Position numbers and translations under genes: made by a program | The notes under the pieces: model-generated | Told to the model about the DNA's origin: nothing | Database searches by the model: none | The model's input: only the letters and a program-made list of their open reading frames with translations | Part shown: positions 1-7,704 of the stretch, piece after piece | Layout of the letters: each line of letters starts with the position of its first letter | How positions within the stretch are numbered: the stretch's first letter is position 1 | Source of the DNA: Clostridiaceae bacterium OM02-2AC | GTDB taxonomy: Bacteria > Bacillota_I > Bacilli_A > Erysipelotrichales > Erysipelotrichaceae | Assembly: GCA_003481775.1 (NCBI GenBank) | Contig: QULU01000002.1 | Span: 186,001 to 250,000, forward strand | Direction: 5' to 3' | Length of the DNA: 64,000 bases

Positions 1-1
1 A

Positions 2-316
2 AAAGCAAAGAAGTATCTGCAGGACGCCGGGATGGAGCTGGAAATCCGCCATATCGTTGAGGAAACACCTACAGTGGAAGAGCTTCGTGCGTGGGTAAAG
101 GAGAGCGGGTTAGAATTAAAAAAATTCTTTAATACCTCCGGCAATGCTTACAAGGAGCTGAAGCTGAAGGATCGTCTGAAGGAGCTAAGCGAGGAGGAGC
201 AGCTGCGGTTACTTGCAGGCAACGGTATGCTGATCAAGCGGCCGCTGCTGATTTGTGAAAACGGAATCGCAGTTGGCTTCAAGGAAGAGAAATATAAAAA
301 TTTATGTTCAGAATAA
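2..316 (+). CDS. Spx/ArsC-family thioredoxin-fold protein, 3' part
   Basis: The reading frame is open from the left window edge, so the N-terminus, including the usual CxxC or CxxS motif, lies outside. The visible part starts KAKKYLQDAG and continues into a region rich in charged residues with the LKDRLKELSEEEQ pattern and a C-terminal RPLLICENGIAVGF segment. The R-P-L/I-x-x-x-x-x-x-x-V-G-F ending is the hallmark of the arsenate reductase/Spx/YffB fold. The family contains arsenate reductases and Spx-type RNA-polymerase regulators, and the missing N-terminus prevents a choice. An internal ATG at 32 looks like a start, but upstream codons fit the family, so it is not used. A DtxR-type regulator follows 43 bases later. 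Confidence 0.75.
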   Translation, partial: KAKKYLQDAGMELEIRHIVEETPTVEELRAWVKESGLELKKFFNTSGNAYKELKLKDRLKELSEEEQLRLLAGNGMLIKRPLLICENGIAVGFKEEKYKNLCSE

Positions 317-359
317 CAAATATGTGTTATATTGATAAAAAGGCATTGAGGTGATAAAG

Positions 360-722
360 GTGATATTAGGTGAATCGTTGGAGGATTATCTGGAAACACT
401 GCTAATCCTGGATAATGAAAACGGCAAGATCCGCTGTGTGGATGTGGCTAAGAAAATGGATGTTTCCAAGCCAAGTGTGAATAAGGCTATGAATGTATTA
501 AAGGAAAAAGGACTTGTTCAGCAGGAAACCTATGGGGATATACATTTTACTCCGGAGGGAAGAGAGCTTGCTGTCAAGGTGTATCAGCGGCATACAACAA
601 TCCGCTCCTTTCTGGAGGATGTACTTGGTGTTGCACCGGATACAGCAGAGGAAGAAGCATGTCATATCGAGCATGTTATCAGTGAAGATACCTTCCAGAA
701 AATAAAAAATTTCAAAAGATAG
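360..722 (+). CDS. DtxR/MntR-family metal-dependent transcriptional regulator
   Basis: The protein has about 120 residues. An N-terminal winged helix-turn-helix (residues about 5-60, with the DVAKKMDVSKPSVNKAMNVL helix pair) is followed by the dimerisation/metal-binding region (RHTTIRSFLEDVLGV, then EEEACHIEHVIS). This matches the short DtxR/MntR class without the SH3 domain. The E-A-C-H-x-x-E-H cluster supplies likely metal ligands. Family members repress metal or redox uptake genes when loaded with Mn or Fe; the metal here is unknown. I place the start at GTG 360 because GAGGTGAT at 348-355 is a good Shine-Dalgarno for it. The alternative GTG at 351 would lie inside that site. A terminator follows directly. 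Confidence 0.85.
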   Translation: MILGESLEDYLETLLILDNENGKIRCVDVAKKMDVSKPSVNKAMNVLKEKGLVQQETYGDIHFTPEGRELAVKVYQRHTTIRSFLEDVLGVAPDTAEEEACHIEHVISEDTFQKIKNFKR

Positions 723-751
723 CGCTTTTTTATGAAAATGCGCTTTTTTTT
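722..751 (+). terminator. Intrinsic terminator of the DtxR-type gene
   Basis: GCGC at 722-725 pairs with GCGC at 740-743. The stem extends inward by TTTT/AAAA across one mismatch and is followed by eight T residues. It directly follows the stop codon. Confidence 0.75.
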
Positions 752-793
752 GTTGCATATTTTTATAAAACGGAATAGAATAGTATAGGACAT

Positions 794-870
794 CGGGATG
801 TAGCACAGCTTGGTAGTGCGCTTGCTTCGGGAGCAAGAGGTCGCAGGTTCAAATCCTGTCATTCCGACCA
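794..870 (+). tRNA. tRNA-Pro, anticodon CGG
   Basis: A full cloverleaf can be drawn. The acceptor stem CGGGATG (794-800) pairs with CATTCCG (860-866) with one G-T pair, and CCA is encoded at 868-870. The anticodon stem CTTGC/GCAAG encloses the loop TTCGGGA, which places CGG at 828-830. The T arm contains GGTTCAAATCC. It reads proline codon CCG. A terminator follows 11 bases downstream, so it appears to be a single-gene unit. Confidence 0.95.
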
Positions 871-881
871 TTCTGCTGATT

Positions 882-906
882 AGCCTTTGAAGAAAAGGCT
901 TTTTTT
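882..906 (+). terminator. Intrinsic terminator after tRNA-Pro
   Basis: AGCCTTT and AAAAGGCT form a short hairpin with a small loop, followed by six or more T residues. Confidence 0.85.
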
Positions 907-1331
907 ATATGCTTAACACATACGGCACCTACATACGCTCTATTGGACAAGCACGATTCCTAATGAAACCCGCTGTATAGAAATAATAGCCCTGATAGAT
1001 TGGAATGCTGCTTCTTACCTGTGTTCATGCAGCTATATAGTCTTCAAGCAACTTTCAAGATAAGAAGCATGAAAGTTTTATCATATGTAAACAGCCTTGA
1101 AAACAGTTTGCTTTCAGATACATGAAAGACTTCGTTCTATAAACTGCTGAAAAAGTAGACGGTTCTAAAATCGTCTACTTTTCTGATTACAACGATCAGA
1201 AGCAACCGTATGCAAGCTGTAACCCAAGTCTTTTTCATTGTGCGGTATATCCTACCTGCATTTCCGGTTCATCAGCATTTCCTTCTGTCAGTATAGAAGT
1301 AAAAATTTGGTTTCTTACGCGTGGAAAACAT
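907..1331. other. Gene-free stretch with one 11-bp inverted repeat
   Basis: No credible reading frame with a ribosome binding site is visible on either strand. The one clear structure is a perfect 11-bp inverted repeat, AAAAGTAGACG at 1151-1161 and CGTCTACTTTT at 1172-1182, with a 10-base loop. It could act as a terminator in either direction although neither side has a strong T tract. The rest is AT-rich and unremarkable. Confidence 0.5.
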
Positions 1332-1348
1332 ATTCTCAATTTGAGAAT
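1332..1348 (-). terminator. Weak terminator hairpin at the tatD stop codon
   Basis: ATTCTCAA and TTGAGAAT form an almost loopless palindrome that includes the tatD stop codon. On the minus strand it runs into ATATGTTTTCC, a poor T tract, so termination here is uncertain. Confidence 0.4.
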
Positions 1349-2103
1349 ACTTCCTTATAATTTTTCCACAGCTGCTCTGCCGCCAAATCTTTATCCACCG
1401 CTTTGATTTCACACAGCTTGTCAAACGTATATCTGACATACATCGGCTCATTCTGCTTGCCTCTGAACGGATGCGGCGTCAGATAGGGACTGTCGGTTTC
1501 CACAAACAGCCGATGCAAAGGAAGCGCTTCTGCCGTAGCCGGTGCTCCTCTTGAATTCTTAAATGTAAGCGGCCCGCCAAAGGAGATATAAAAGCCGATT
1601 TTTATCAGCTCCAGAGCCACTTCCTTACTTCCGCTGTAGCAGTGCATGATTCCCTTTATTGGACCTTCCTCCTTCAGAATATCCAGCGTATCCTTTGTTG
1701 CCTCTCTCATATGAATAAGAATCGGCCTGCTGTATTTCTGTGCAAGCTTGATTTGTCGTATAAAGCCGATTTTCTGATCCTGCGGCAATACATCCTCCCA
1801 ATGATAATCCAGTCCGATTTCACCGACCGCAGCCAGACGCTCCTGCTTTAACAGCTCTTCCAGCCGCTCATAATCGGCTTCCTGAAAAGCATAAAGATCA
1901 TTTGGATGAAACCCCAGTGCAATATCAAAGCGCTCCGGTTCCTTCTCCTTTAACTGCTCTGCTCGCTCATATTCAATAAAATTCGTACAGATGATGAGCA
2001 TTTTTCCTATACCTGCCTGCTTTGCATTCTCCAACACCTCGTCAATGCGCTCATACAGGGCATCACAGGTGATATGACAATGTGTATCAATCAATGTATT
2101 CAT
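1336..2103 (-). CDS. tatD: TatD-family metal-dependent DNase/hydrolase
   Basis: The 255 residues match the usual TatD/YabD length. The metal-binding residues of this TIM-barrel hydrolase are visible: the HxH pair (His8 and His10 in IDTHCHI), the glutamate in VGEIGLDYH, histidines in ILIHMREA and GIMHCYSG, and the aspartate in VETDSPYLTP. The family has 3'-5' exonuclease or quality-control nuclease activity. The ATG at 2103 has AGGAGGAAAG upstream. It lies 18 bases downstream of mnmE on the same strand and is very likely co-transcribed. In Bacillus the homologue sits near rnmV/ksgA, whereas here those genes are about 22 kb away. Confidence 0.93.
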   Translation of the reverse strand: MNTLIDTHCHITCDALYERIDEVLENAKQAGIGKMLIICTNFIEYERAEQLKEKEPERFDIALGFHPNDLYAFQEADYERLEELLKQERLAAVGEIGLDYHWEDVLPQDQKIGFIRQIKLAQKYSRPILIHMREATKDTLDILKEEGPIKGIMHCYSGSKEVALELIKIGFYISFGGPLTFKNSRGAPATAEALPLHRLFVETDSPYLTPHPFRGKQNEPMYVRYTFDKLCEIKAVDKDLAAEQLWKNYKEVFSN

Positions 2104-2121
2104 AAGTTTCTTTCCTCCTGC

Positions 2122-3453
2122 TTATTTTCCCAGACAGAAATTGGAGAATAAGGTATCGAGAAGATCCTCCCGATGGACTTCCCCGAGTATCTCCTTTAAG
2201 GCTGTATAGGCCTCCTGTATATCGATTGCGACAATATCCAGCTCCATCCCTGCCTCCATGGAAGCAAGTGCCTGCCGCATACTGCTCTCAGCCTTCATCA
2301 TCAAGGAAATCTGGCGTTCATTATGCAGCAGCGGCTCCTGCAGTACAAGCTGATGACGGTCAAATAATTCGTGAATTCTTATAAGCAGCGGCTCGATTTC
2401 ACCACTTGCTGCGGATATGCATACCCCATCCTGCTGATTGGAGATATCCGTTTTATTGTAGACGATGATGCGCGTCTTATCCTTCGTCAGCTCCAGCAGC
2501 TCCTCATCCTGCGCATCCAGTGCGCGGCTGCTGTCCAGAACAAGAATTACAAGCTGTGCCTCGGTAATCGCCTGCAAGCTTCGCTGTATACCGATTTGCT
2601 CCACGACATCCTTTGTATCTCGAATTCCTGCCGTGTCAATCAGATTCAGAGTCAGTCCCTGCAAATGGATATGTCCCTCCACAATATCGCGTGTTGTTCC
2701 TGCTATATCCGTCACTATCGCTTTTTCTTCCTCAAGCAGCGCATTCAAAAGACTGCTTTTACCGACATTCGGTTTTCCGACGATTGCGGTCTTGATACCT
2801 TCCTTCAACAGCTGACCACTCTGTGCACGATCCAGAATTTGCTGAATACGCTTCATCCATTCTCTGGCCTTCGGCTGAATGATTTCACTGCTCAGCTGCT
2901 CCACATCATCATACTCCGGATAATCAATGTTTACCTCAATGTTCGCTATGATATCCAAAAGATCCTGAATCAAAGGGTCCAGCAGCTTTCTGACACTTCC
3001 GCGAAGCCCCTGTACAGCCATTCGTGCATTTTCATTGCTATCTGCCTGTATCATATCATTTACAGCTTCCGCCTGCGTCAGATCAATACGTCCGTTCAAG
3101 AACGCCCGCTGTGTAAATTCACCGGGATTCGCAAGACGGGCACCATGCGCAAGACACAGCCGCAGAATTTTCTTTGTGATAAACCGCCCGCCATGGCAGT
3201 TGATCTCTACGATATCCTCGCAGGTAAAGGTCTTCGGTGCGCGAAAAACACTGACAAGCACCTCATCAATCAGCTCGTCATGCTCCTGATCATAAACATA
3301 GCCATAGCTGATCGTATGGCTTTTTTTCTTTTGTACATCAATATTCAAAATGCTGTCCGCGATTGACAAAGCATCTGCACCACTCATTCGGATGATGGAG
3401 ATTGCCCCATCCACCGCCGCTGTGGAAATTGCGGCTATTGTATCATTCAACAT
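2122..3453 (-). CDS. mnmE: tRNA modification GTPase MnmE (TrmE)
   Basis: MnmE works with MnmG to place the 5-carboxymethylaminomethyl group on wobble uridine of certain tRNAs. All domains are visible: an N-terminal folate-binding domain, a helical domain, an inserted Ras-like G domain with GKPNVGKSS (G1), TDIAGTTRD (G2), DTAGIRD (G3) and NKTD (G4), and the C-terminal CLGK whose cysteine is the conserved catalytic-type residue. The length is 443 residues, normal for the family. I use ATG 3453 (MLNDTIAAIS) because AGGTG lies five bases upstream and homologues begin this way; an upstream in-frame ATG at 3468 has no binding site. mnmG is not in the window. Confidence 0.96.
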   Translation of the reverse strand: MLNDTIAAISTAAVDGAISIIRMSGADALSIADSILNIDVQKKKSHTISYGYVYDQEHDELIDEVLVSVFRAPKTFTCEDIVEINCHGGRFITKKILRLCLAHGARLANPGEFTQRAFLNGRIDLTQAEAVNDMIQADSNENARMAVQGLRGSVRKLLDPLIQDLLDIIANIEVNIDYPEYDDVEQLSSEIIQPKAREWMKRIQQILDRAQSGQLLKEGIKTAIVGKPNVGKSSLLNALLEEEKAIVTDIAGTTRDIVEGHIHLQGLTLNLIDTAGIRDTKDVVEQIGIQRSLQAITEAQLVILVLDSSRALDAQDEELLELTKDKTRIIVYNKTDISNQQDGVCISAASGEIEPLLIRIHELFDRHQLVLQEPLLHNERQISLMMKAESSMRQALASMEAGMELDIVAIDIQEAYTALKEILGEVHREDLLDTLFSNFCLGK

Positions 3454-3500
3454 AAAAACACCTGCCATTTACTACGTAATTGTATCACAAAAAGACGAGA

Positions 3501-3525
3501 AAAAAAGGTTATTTACTCAATAACC
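3501..3525 (-). terminator. Intrinsic terminator after the small membrane protein gene
   Basis: On the minus strand GGTTATT and AATAACC form a 7-bp stem with a 5-base loop followed by six T residues. It sits just past the stop at 3534 and upstream of mnmE, so mnmE has its own promoter or reads through. Confidence 0.8.
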
Positions 3526-3533
3526 CTTTCGTC

Positions 3534-3788
3534 CTACTGATCACTGTTCATGCAGTCTGCCGAGGTTTCCTTATCACGGCTGCGCGCGGAATTGTGAATA
3601 CGGCATTTCAGCCGAAACACCAGGAACAGGAATATAGCGTAGCCGGCGGCAGCCAGCGCCAGTATTGGATAATAATATGCAGACGGCAAATGAAGGTATC
3701 GCGCACTGAGATAAGCAAGCAGGTACACACCGGGTACGATTGCCATGAGCCAGCACGCCAGGCTGGTAAGACTTTTCGCAAACTTCAT
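3534..3788 (-). CDS. Small two-helix membrane protein, unknown function
   Basis: The product has 84 residues with two strongly hydrophobic helices (about residues 8-30 and 38-60), separated by a short loop containing YLHLPSAYYY, and a polar basic C-terminal tail. The start at 3788 is chosen because AAAGGAG precedes it by eight bases. A longer frame starting at 3878 lacks a binding site and adds a segment unlike a membrane protein. I do not recognise a family. It stands alone between a terminator and an intergenic gap. Confidence 0.6.
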   Translation of the reverse strand: MKFAKSLTSLACWLMAIVPGVYLLAYLSARYLHLPSAYYYPILALAAAGYAIFLFLVFRLKCRIHNSARSRDKETSADCMNSDQ

Positions 3789-3964
3789 GAAACCAGCTCC
3801 TTTGATCTGTACAGGACTTCCGCTGAATGGGACGAACAGCAGAAGCTCTTCAATACCTATAATGATAGTATCCACCATCTAACACCTATATGATAAATTT
3901 ATCCATTTACTTAAACAATTACAATGTATCGAATGGCGGGCAGAAGCTCCGTGAATGGTGAGAC

Positions 3965-3992
3965 AAAAAAACAGGGAATGCATGCATTCCCT
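3965..3992 (-). terminator. Intrinsic terminator overlapping the SnoaL-like stop codon
   Basis: AGGGAATGCATGCATTCCCT is a perfect 20-bp palindrome (3973-3992) that includes the stop codon. On the minus strand it is followed by a run of T residues (3965-3970). Confidence 0.85.
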
Positions 3993-4350
3993 ATCTGCTT
4001 TTCAACAGCTCTTTTCTCCATTCCGGGGCAGCTTCCACTGCCGTCCAATACTCCCGCAGCGCGGTTATTTTACCCTCTTGAATTGTGAAAAAGCCAATGG
4101 CAAGAAAAGATACTTCCTTCCCCTTTACCATCGTTTCACTGATGATCCTATCCTCTGCTTTATAGCATTGCAGAACCTCTTCATCCCACTCTCCGGGATA
4201 AGCCTCATTAACCGCTATAAATTCATCAAGAGTGAAAACCTCTTCTGTATTCGGCCATGTGATGACTGCTGTTTCGCTGAAAAGCGCTCTCACATCATCA
4301 AAGCGCAGCTCATGGATTGCATTCCAGTAAGCCTGAACGATATTTTGCAT
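3991..4350 (-). CDS. SnoaL/NTF2-like small protein
   Basis: The product has 119 residues. The sequence pattern (QAYWNAIHELRFDDVRALFSETAVITWPNTEEVFTLDEF and so on) is that of the SnoaL-like/NTF2 cone fold: a first helix, then VRALF, then a nuclear-transport-factor-like beta sheet ending in ALREYWTAVE. Members are small-molecule isomerases or have no known activity, and the substrate cannot be told. The start at 4350 has GGAGGAGC eight bases upstream; longer in-frame starts back to 4413 do not. It lies about 100 bases downstream of a DUF2087 regulator on the same strand, so the two probably share a transcript. Confidence 0.75.
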   Translation of the reverse strand: MQNIVQAYWNAIHELRFDDVRALFSETAVITWPNTEEVFTLDEFIAVNEAYPGEWDEEVLQCYKAEDRIISETMVKGKEVSFLAIGFFTIQEGKITALREYWTAVEAAPEWRKELLKSR

Positions 4351-4451
4351 ACGATGCTCCTCCTTTCCTCGTTTTCTCTTAAAAAGGACTTCATCGCATG
4401 CTGCGCGCGACATGCTTTACCTGATCCTCATTTTCATACCAGTGTAAGCTT

Positions 4452-5222
4452 TCATTCATGCTCTTCCACCTCCCGGATCCTGCCTGCATCCATCGAATAG
4501 AAATGACAATCCTGTGTCCGGTGCAGGAAGCCGTATTCAATCAGATAACGGCGAAGGGATACAAAATCTTCAAATATCTGCTTTAAAAAGATATTGATTT
4601 CCTCTTCACTGTAGACCTGATGCGGTTCCAGAAATTCACAGATTTTCCGTAGAATGATAATTTTCTTTTTTTCCTTGGCTGGAATTTGCTTCAGCTTCAA
4701 CGGATCGATAGAAAGTGTCATTGTCTTCAGCACCTGCTCTTCATCCTCTGTGGTTGCGACATAGCGCTCATCCACCTGTGCTGCGTGGTCATGCACCTCC
4801 AGCAGATTATCCATCATACCCTCTACAGATAACTCATAAAGAGCCAGATACATTTTTGCCTGTCTTGCTTTTTCACGGAATACAAAGCGCTGATGACGAA
4901 CGGTTGACGCACTCGTATTGGTCAGCGAGGCTATTTCCTTATCGGTTTTTCCTTCATGGATATACTGCAGCAGCTTCTTTTGCACATCTGTCAGGCTGCA
5001 GGACTTCTTATCCAGCTGCAGCAGCTGTTCAAAGACAGAGCCATGTTCCTTTTGTATATGCATCTGTACGGCCTTTTCCGCACGATAAAAATGTCCGTTG
5101 ATCGGAAATATTTCACCGTCTTCAAACACTGCATCACAAAAATTGCAATGATAAAAGCTGCGTTTGTCTTTCGTATATCCGTTCTTAATTTCATCCAGAT
5201 TTTTTTCTCTTGTTATTTTCAT
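4452..5222 (-). CDS. DUF2087-containing regulator with Zn-finger and LuxR-type HTH
   Basis: The product has 256 residues. Residues about 24-60 carry a Cys/His cluster (YHCNFCDAVF, then HIQKEH) that looks like a zinc site. Residues about 75-115 resemble a LuxR/GerE-type helix-turn-helix (LLQYIHEGKTDKEIASLTNTSASTVRHQ). The C-terminal region from about residue 175 (KEKKKIIILRKICEFLEPHQVYSEEEIN, then LRRYLIEYGFLHR) fits DUF2087. Such proteins are predicted transcription factors with unknown effectors. AGGTGATG precedes the ATG. Its promoter probably lies in the tail of the upstream deacetylase gene, where an extended -10 (TGTTATAAT on the minus strand, near 5256-5264) is visible. Confidence 0.8.
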   Translation of the reverse strand: MKITREKNLDEIKNGYTKDKRSFYHCNFCDAVFEDGEIFPINGHFYRAEKAVQMHIQKEHGSVFEQLLQLDKKSCSLTDVQKKLLQYIHEGKTDKEIASLTNTSASTVRHQRFVFREKARQAKMYLALYELSVEGMMDNLLEVHDHAAQVDERYVATTEDEEQVLKTMTLSIDPLKLKQIPAKEKKKIIILRKICEFLEPHQVYSEEEINIFLKQIFEDFVSLRRYLIEYGFLHRTQDCHFYSMDAGRIREVEEHE

Positions 5223-5271
5223 ATTTCATCACCTGTAAGCAACTGCATATGAAGTATTATAACATACTTTC

Positions 5272-6036
5272 TCAGTTTGCGATATGATGATGAAACACCG
5301 GTGTGGAAGAGTCAATAACACGAAATTCATAGCCCTGAGACAGCATGCTTTTCAAAATCGTGGGAAGTGCCTGCACCGTTGCCTTATTCCCTGTCCCATC
5401 ATGCATCAGAATCATAACCTCTTTTTTATCCCGGATTTCCTTTAATGCTGTATTGATCAGTGTATCACTGCCTACATAGCAGTTTCCATCTCCATTGGAA
5501 GCATTCCAATCATAATACGCATACCCTTTCTGTGTTACGGACGCTGCCAATGTACTCATAATACCGCTGCTGTACTTTCTGGATACCGTATTGCTGGTAC
5601 CTCCGGGAAAGCGCAGAATGTTCACCTTGTGTCCGGTCTGTTTTTCAATCAGCGCATTGGTTTTATTGATATCCTCAAAATATGCCTCCACACTGGAATA
5701 GATTTTACCATAATCATGAGAGAAGGTATGAATCCCGATCGCATGTCCCGAAGCATCCTCTTTCTTAATCAAATCATAATATTCCGGATTGCTGCCGGTC
5801 ACAAAAAACGTTGCCTTGACATGGTAGGTATCCAGAATATCCAAAACCTCCTGCGTATACTTGCTCGGCCCGTCATCAAAGGTTAAATAGGCAACCTTTT
5901 TTTCTTCTACCTTAGCAACCGGAGCACTGTCCTGTTCCATCGGGAAATATTTCTGTGCCCAGAAAAAAGCCACCCACATCAGTGCCAGAAATGCCACACT
6001 GCTTAAAATCACATCCCGCCATACTTCTTTTTTCAT
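5272..6036 (-). CDS. Membrane-anchored polysaccharide (peptidoglycan-type) deacetylase
   Basis: A single N-terminal transmembrane helix (about residues 10-27) precedes a NodB-fold domain. The motifs are visible: TFDDGPS (catalytic Asp and metal Asp), HTFSHD (two metal histidines), RFPGG, YDWNASNGD and the C-terminal MILMHDG. Enzymes of carbohydrate esterase family 4 remove N-acetyl groups from peptidoglycan or other surface glycans and often give lysozyme resistance; the substrate is inferred. The length, 254 residues, is that of the catalytic domain plus anchor. GAGGATGTG lies before the ATG. It is transcribed towards the DUF2087 regulator gene 49 bases away. Confidence 0.9.
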   Translation of the reverse strand: MKKEVWRDVILSSVAFLALMWVAFFWAQKYFPMEQDSAPVAKVEEKKVAYLTFDDGPSKYTQEVLDILDTYHVKATFFVTGSNPEYYDLIKKEDASGHAIGIHTFSHDYGKIYSSVEAYFEDINKTNALIEKQTGHKVNILRFPGGTSNTVSRKYSSGIMSTLAASVTQKGYAYYDWNASNGDGNCYVGSDTLINTALKEIRDKKEVMILMHDGTGNKATVQALPTILKSMLSQGYEFRVIDSSTPVFHHHIAN

Positions 6037-6155
6037 ATAATCACATCCTCTCTGTTAGCTTTCCCCGGTAATGTGCATCTTATAAGGGGCATGGCAAAAC
6101 ATTCACGCAGGAGGTCGAAACGTGATATAATGAATTACAAAAGGAGGGATCTTTT

Positions 6156-6920
6156 ATGCTGTATGACAATCGCATAGCTGCCGCATTTCTGGAAGGGAAA
6201 CCTGTGGCAGAGGAGGAGCATTTTTACCTGCTGCAGGAGTATGAGGAAGCAGATCCGAAACGAAGGGATATCGTACAGGAGCTGGACTCGCAGCTGGAAA
6301 GCATCGTAGAAGAATTTCCAACCTTTAACAAAGAGCTCTTTGAAGTCCTCTTTCCAAACTACAGAGAAAAGCTGCAGACTGTCTGTATCATGGCTGTTGT
6401 CGGTACAAAGGAAAACCGCATTGTGAAATCAGAGGAAGGGCTTTGTATCCTGATCGATCTGATTCATATTGCCGATTATACCCGTGTCGTTTCACAGATG
6501 ACCTATATTCTGCAGAATTATTTGACCTTTGAGCTATCAAAGTATCTGATACAGGAGCAGTTTCCTGTACGATCCCGCAAATATCTCAGTCTGTTGAATC
6601 ATCTCGCCTTTACAAACGGACTTGCAAATTACCTTGCATGGAACGCTTCCTGCAGCAGCTATAAGTTCTATACACAAAAATATGAATCCCATAAGGAGCG
6701 CGCCTTCGGCCTGCTTGCACAGGCGCTTCAGGTGGAAACAAAGGCCTTGCAGCATAAGATTCTGGTCAGTGCCGTAACACAGGAATTCTGGAATCAGTTT
6801 CCCTCTGTGGCAGGTATGTTTTACTTTGATGACATCTATCGTGATCTTGGAAAAGAAGGCATTGCTCTGTTATATAAACACGGGCCGAAGAATTTCATTC
6901 AGACGATATTTCACAGCTGA
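6156..6920 (+). CDS. Uncharacterised cytosolic protein paired with a macro-domain gene
   Basis: The product has 254 residues, no signal peptide and no convincing membrane segment, and is largely alpha-helical by composition. A perfect AAAGGAGGG binding site precedes the ATG. I recognise no family. The central region has a VCIMAVVGTKENRIV strand-like segment, and the C-terminal third is rich in aromatic residues (GMFYFDDIYRDLGKEGIALLY). The stop is nine bases upstream of a macro-domain gene, so the two are almost certainly co-expressed. That makes a role in ADP-ribose metabolism possible, but this is inference from position only. Confidence 0.8.
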   Translation: MLYDNRIAAAFLEGKPVAEEEHFYLLQEYEEADPKRRDIVQELDSQLESIVEEFPTFNKELFEVLFPNYREKLQTVCIMAVVGTKENRIVKSEEGLCILIDLIHIADYTRVVSQMTYILQNYLTFELSKYLIQEQFPVRSRKYLSLLNHLAFTNGLANYLAWNASCSSYKFYTQKYESHKERAFGLLAQALQVETKALQHKILVSAVTQEFWNQFPSVAGMFYFDDIYRDLGKEGIALLYKHGPKNFIQTIFHS

Positions 6921-6929
6921 GGTGATACC

Positions 6930-7442
6930 ATGATTATAAACATACTGACAGGAGATATCACCGTTATGCAGGTGGATGCCATCGTGAACGCCGCAAATAC
7001 CACTTTGCTTGGCGGAGGTGGTGTTGACGGAGCCATTCATCGAGCAGCAGGTGCAGAGCTTTTAAAGGAATGCAGGACGCTTCACGGCTGCAGGACAGGA
7101 GAAGCAAAGATTACAAACGCATATCAGCTTCCCTGCAGCTATGTCATTCATACACCGGGACCAATATGGCAGGGTGGAAATCATGGCGAATGTGAGCTGC
7201 TGGAAAGCTGCTATCGAAGCTGCATGACGCTGGCACAGCAATATCATATAGAAAGCATCGCTTTCCCATCAATCAGTACCGGTGCATACCGCTTTCCCTT
7301 GGAGCAAGCAGCCCGCATCGCCCTGCGAATAATACAGGAAGCAGATACACCAATGCAGAGTGTAAAAACTGTCTATCTGGTTTGCTTTGATGATCACACC
7401 CGACAGCTGTATGAGCAGCTCAAGGAGGAAAGCAGCCCGTAA
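6930..7442 (+). CDS. Macro-domain protein, likely O-acetyl-ADP-ribose deacetylase or ADP-ribosyl hydrolase
   Basis: The product is a single macro domain of 170 residues. Recognisable elements are the strand-loop [16 protein letters not shown], the ligand loop [14 protein letters not shown], and the second phosphate loop [12 protein letters not shown]. This is the MacroD/YmdB type. Enzymes of this group bind ADP-ribose and deacetylate O-acetyl-ADP-ribose or remove mono-ADP-ribose from acidic residues. The catalytic asparagine and the aspartate in GVDGAIH are present, so activity is expected. It is the second gene of a two-gene unit. Another ADP-ribose-related family (ADP-ribosylglycohydrolase) occurs at 12.7-13.8 kb but appears unrelated by operon. 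Confidence 0.93.
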   Translation: MIINILTGDITVMQVDAIVNAANTTLLGGGGVDGAIHRAAGAELLKECRTLHGCRTGEAKITNAYQLPCSYVIHTPGPIWQGGNHGECELLESCYRSCMTLAQQYHIESIAFPSISTGAYRFPLEQAARIALRIIQEADTPMQSVKTVYLVCFDDHTRQLYEQLKEESSP

Positions 7443-7603
7443 TTGTATGCGTTACGCTTCGCTGCGAGTTCACTATAAAATGCAATTTTACATATATGTT
7501 AAGCTTTTGAAAACCAATCGATAGTATGCAGGTAAATGATCATTATTTATCTGCATTTTTTCGTGTAGAGACTATGTAAGAATGAAATGAACCTTAGAAT
7601 ATG

Positions 7604-7612
7604 TGCTATAAT
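7604..7612 (+). promoter_or_regulatory. Extended -10 promoter for the GGDEF/EAL gene
   Basis: TGCTATAAT at 7604-7612 is a consensus TATAAT preceded by TGN. No good -35 is seen at 17 bases, as expected for an extended -10. The start of transcription would be near 7619, giving a leader of about 85 bases. Confidence 0.55.
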
Positions 7613-7638
7613 TAGGGTAATTACAATTTATGGAAGCT

Positions 7639-7700
7639 TAGAGCCTCATCCCTGAATTCACGGAAATCAGCATGTCAAAGATGAAGCTCTAGAGGAGATA
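7639..7700 (+). promoter_or_regulatory. Structured 5' leader just before the GGDEF/EAL start
   Basis: TAGAGCCTCATC (7639-7650) pairs with GATGAAGCTCTA (7680-7691) with a single C-A mismatch. A nested CTGA/TCAG stem sits in the loop. The ribosome binding site AGAGGAGA begins at the foot of the helix (7691), so folding could control access to it. I compared it with known c-di-GMP riboswitch cores and found no match. Confidence 0.5.
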
Positions 7701-7704
7701 GCAT

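Noticed and set aside
662..871. Minus-strand frame antisense to tRNA-Pro with MVGMTGFEPATSCSRSKRTT
   Set aside because: It is the familiar false protein produced by reading a tRNA gene backwards (GFEPATSCSRSKRTTKLCYIP type). The tRNA explains it completely.
2371..3366. Long plus-strand frame opposite mnmE
   Set aside because: Shadow frame; the mnmE reading on the other strand carries all GTPase motifs.
4391..4459. 22-codon minus-strand frame (MNESLHWYENEDQVKHVARS...) overlapping the DUF2087 stop
   Set aside because: It starts by ATGA-type overlap and could be coupled, but it has no further support and is too short to judge.
7443..7704. c-di-GMP riboswitch before the GGDEF/EAL gene
   Set aside because: Looked for because of the gene's function; the conserved GEMM-I/II core is not present.
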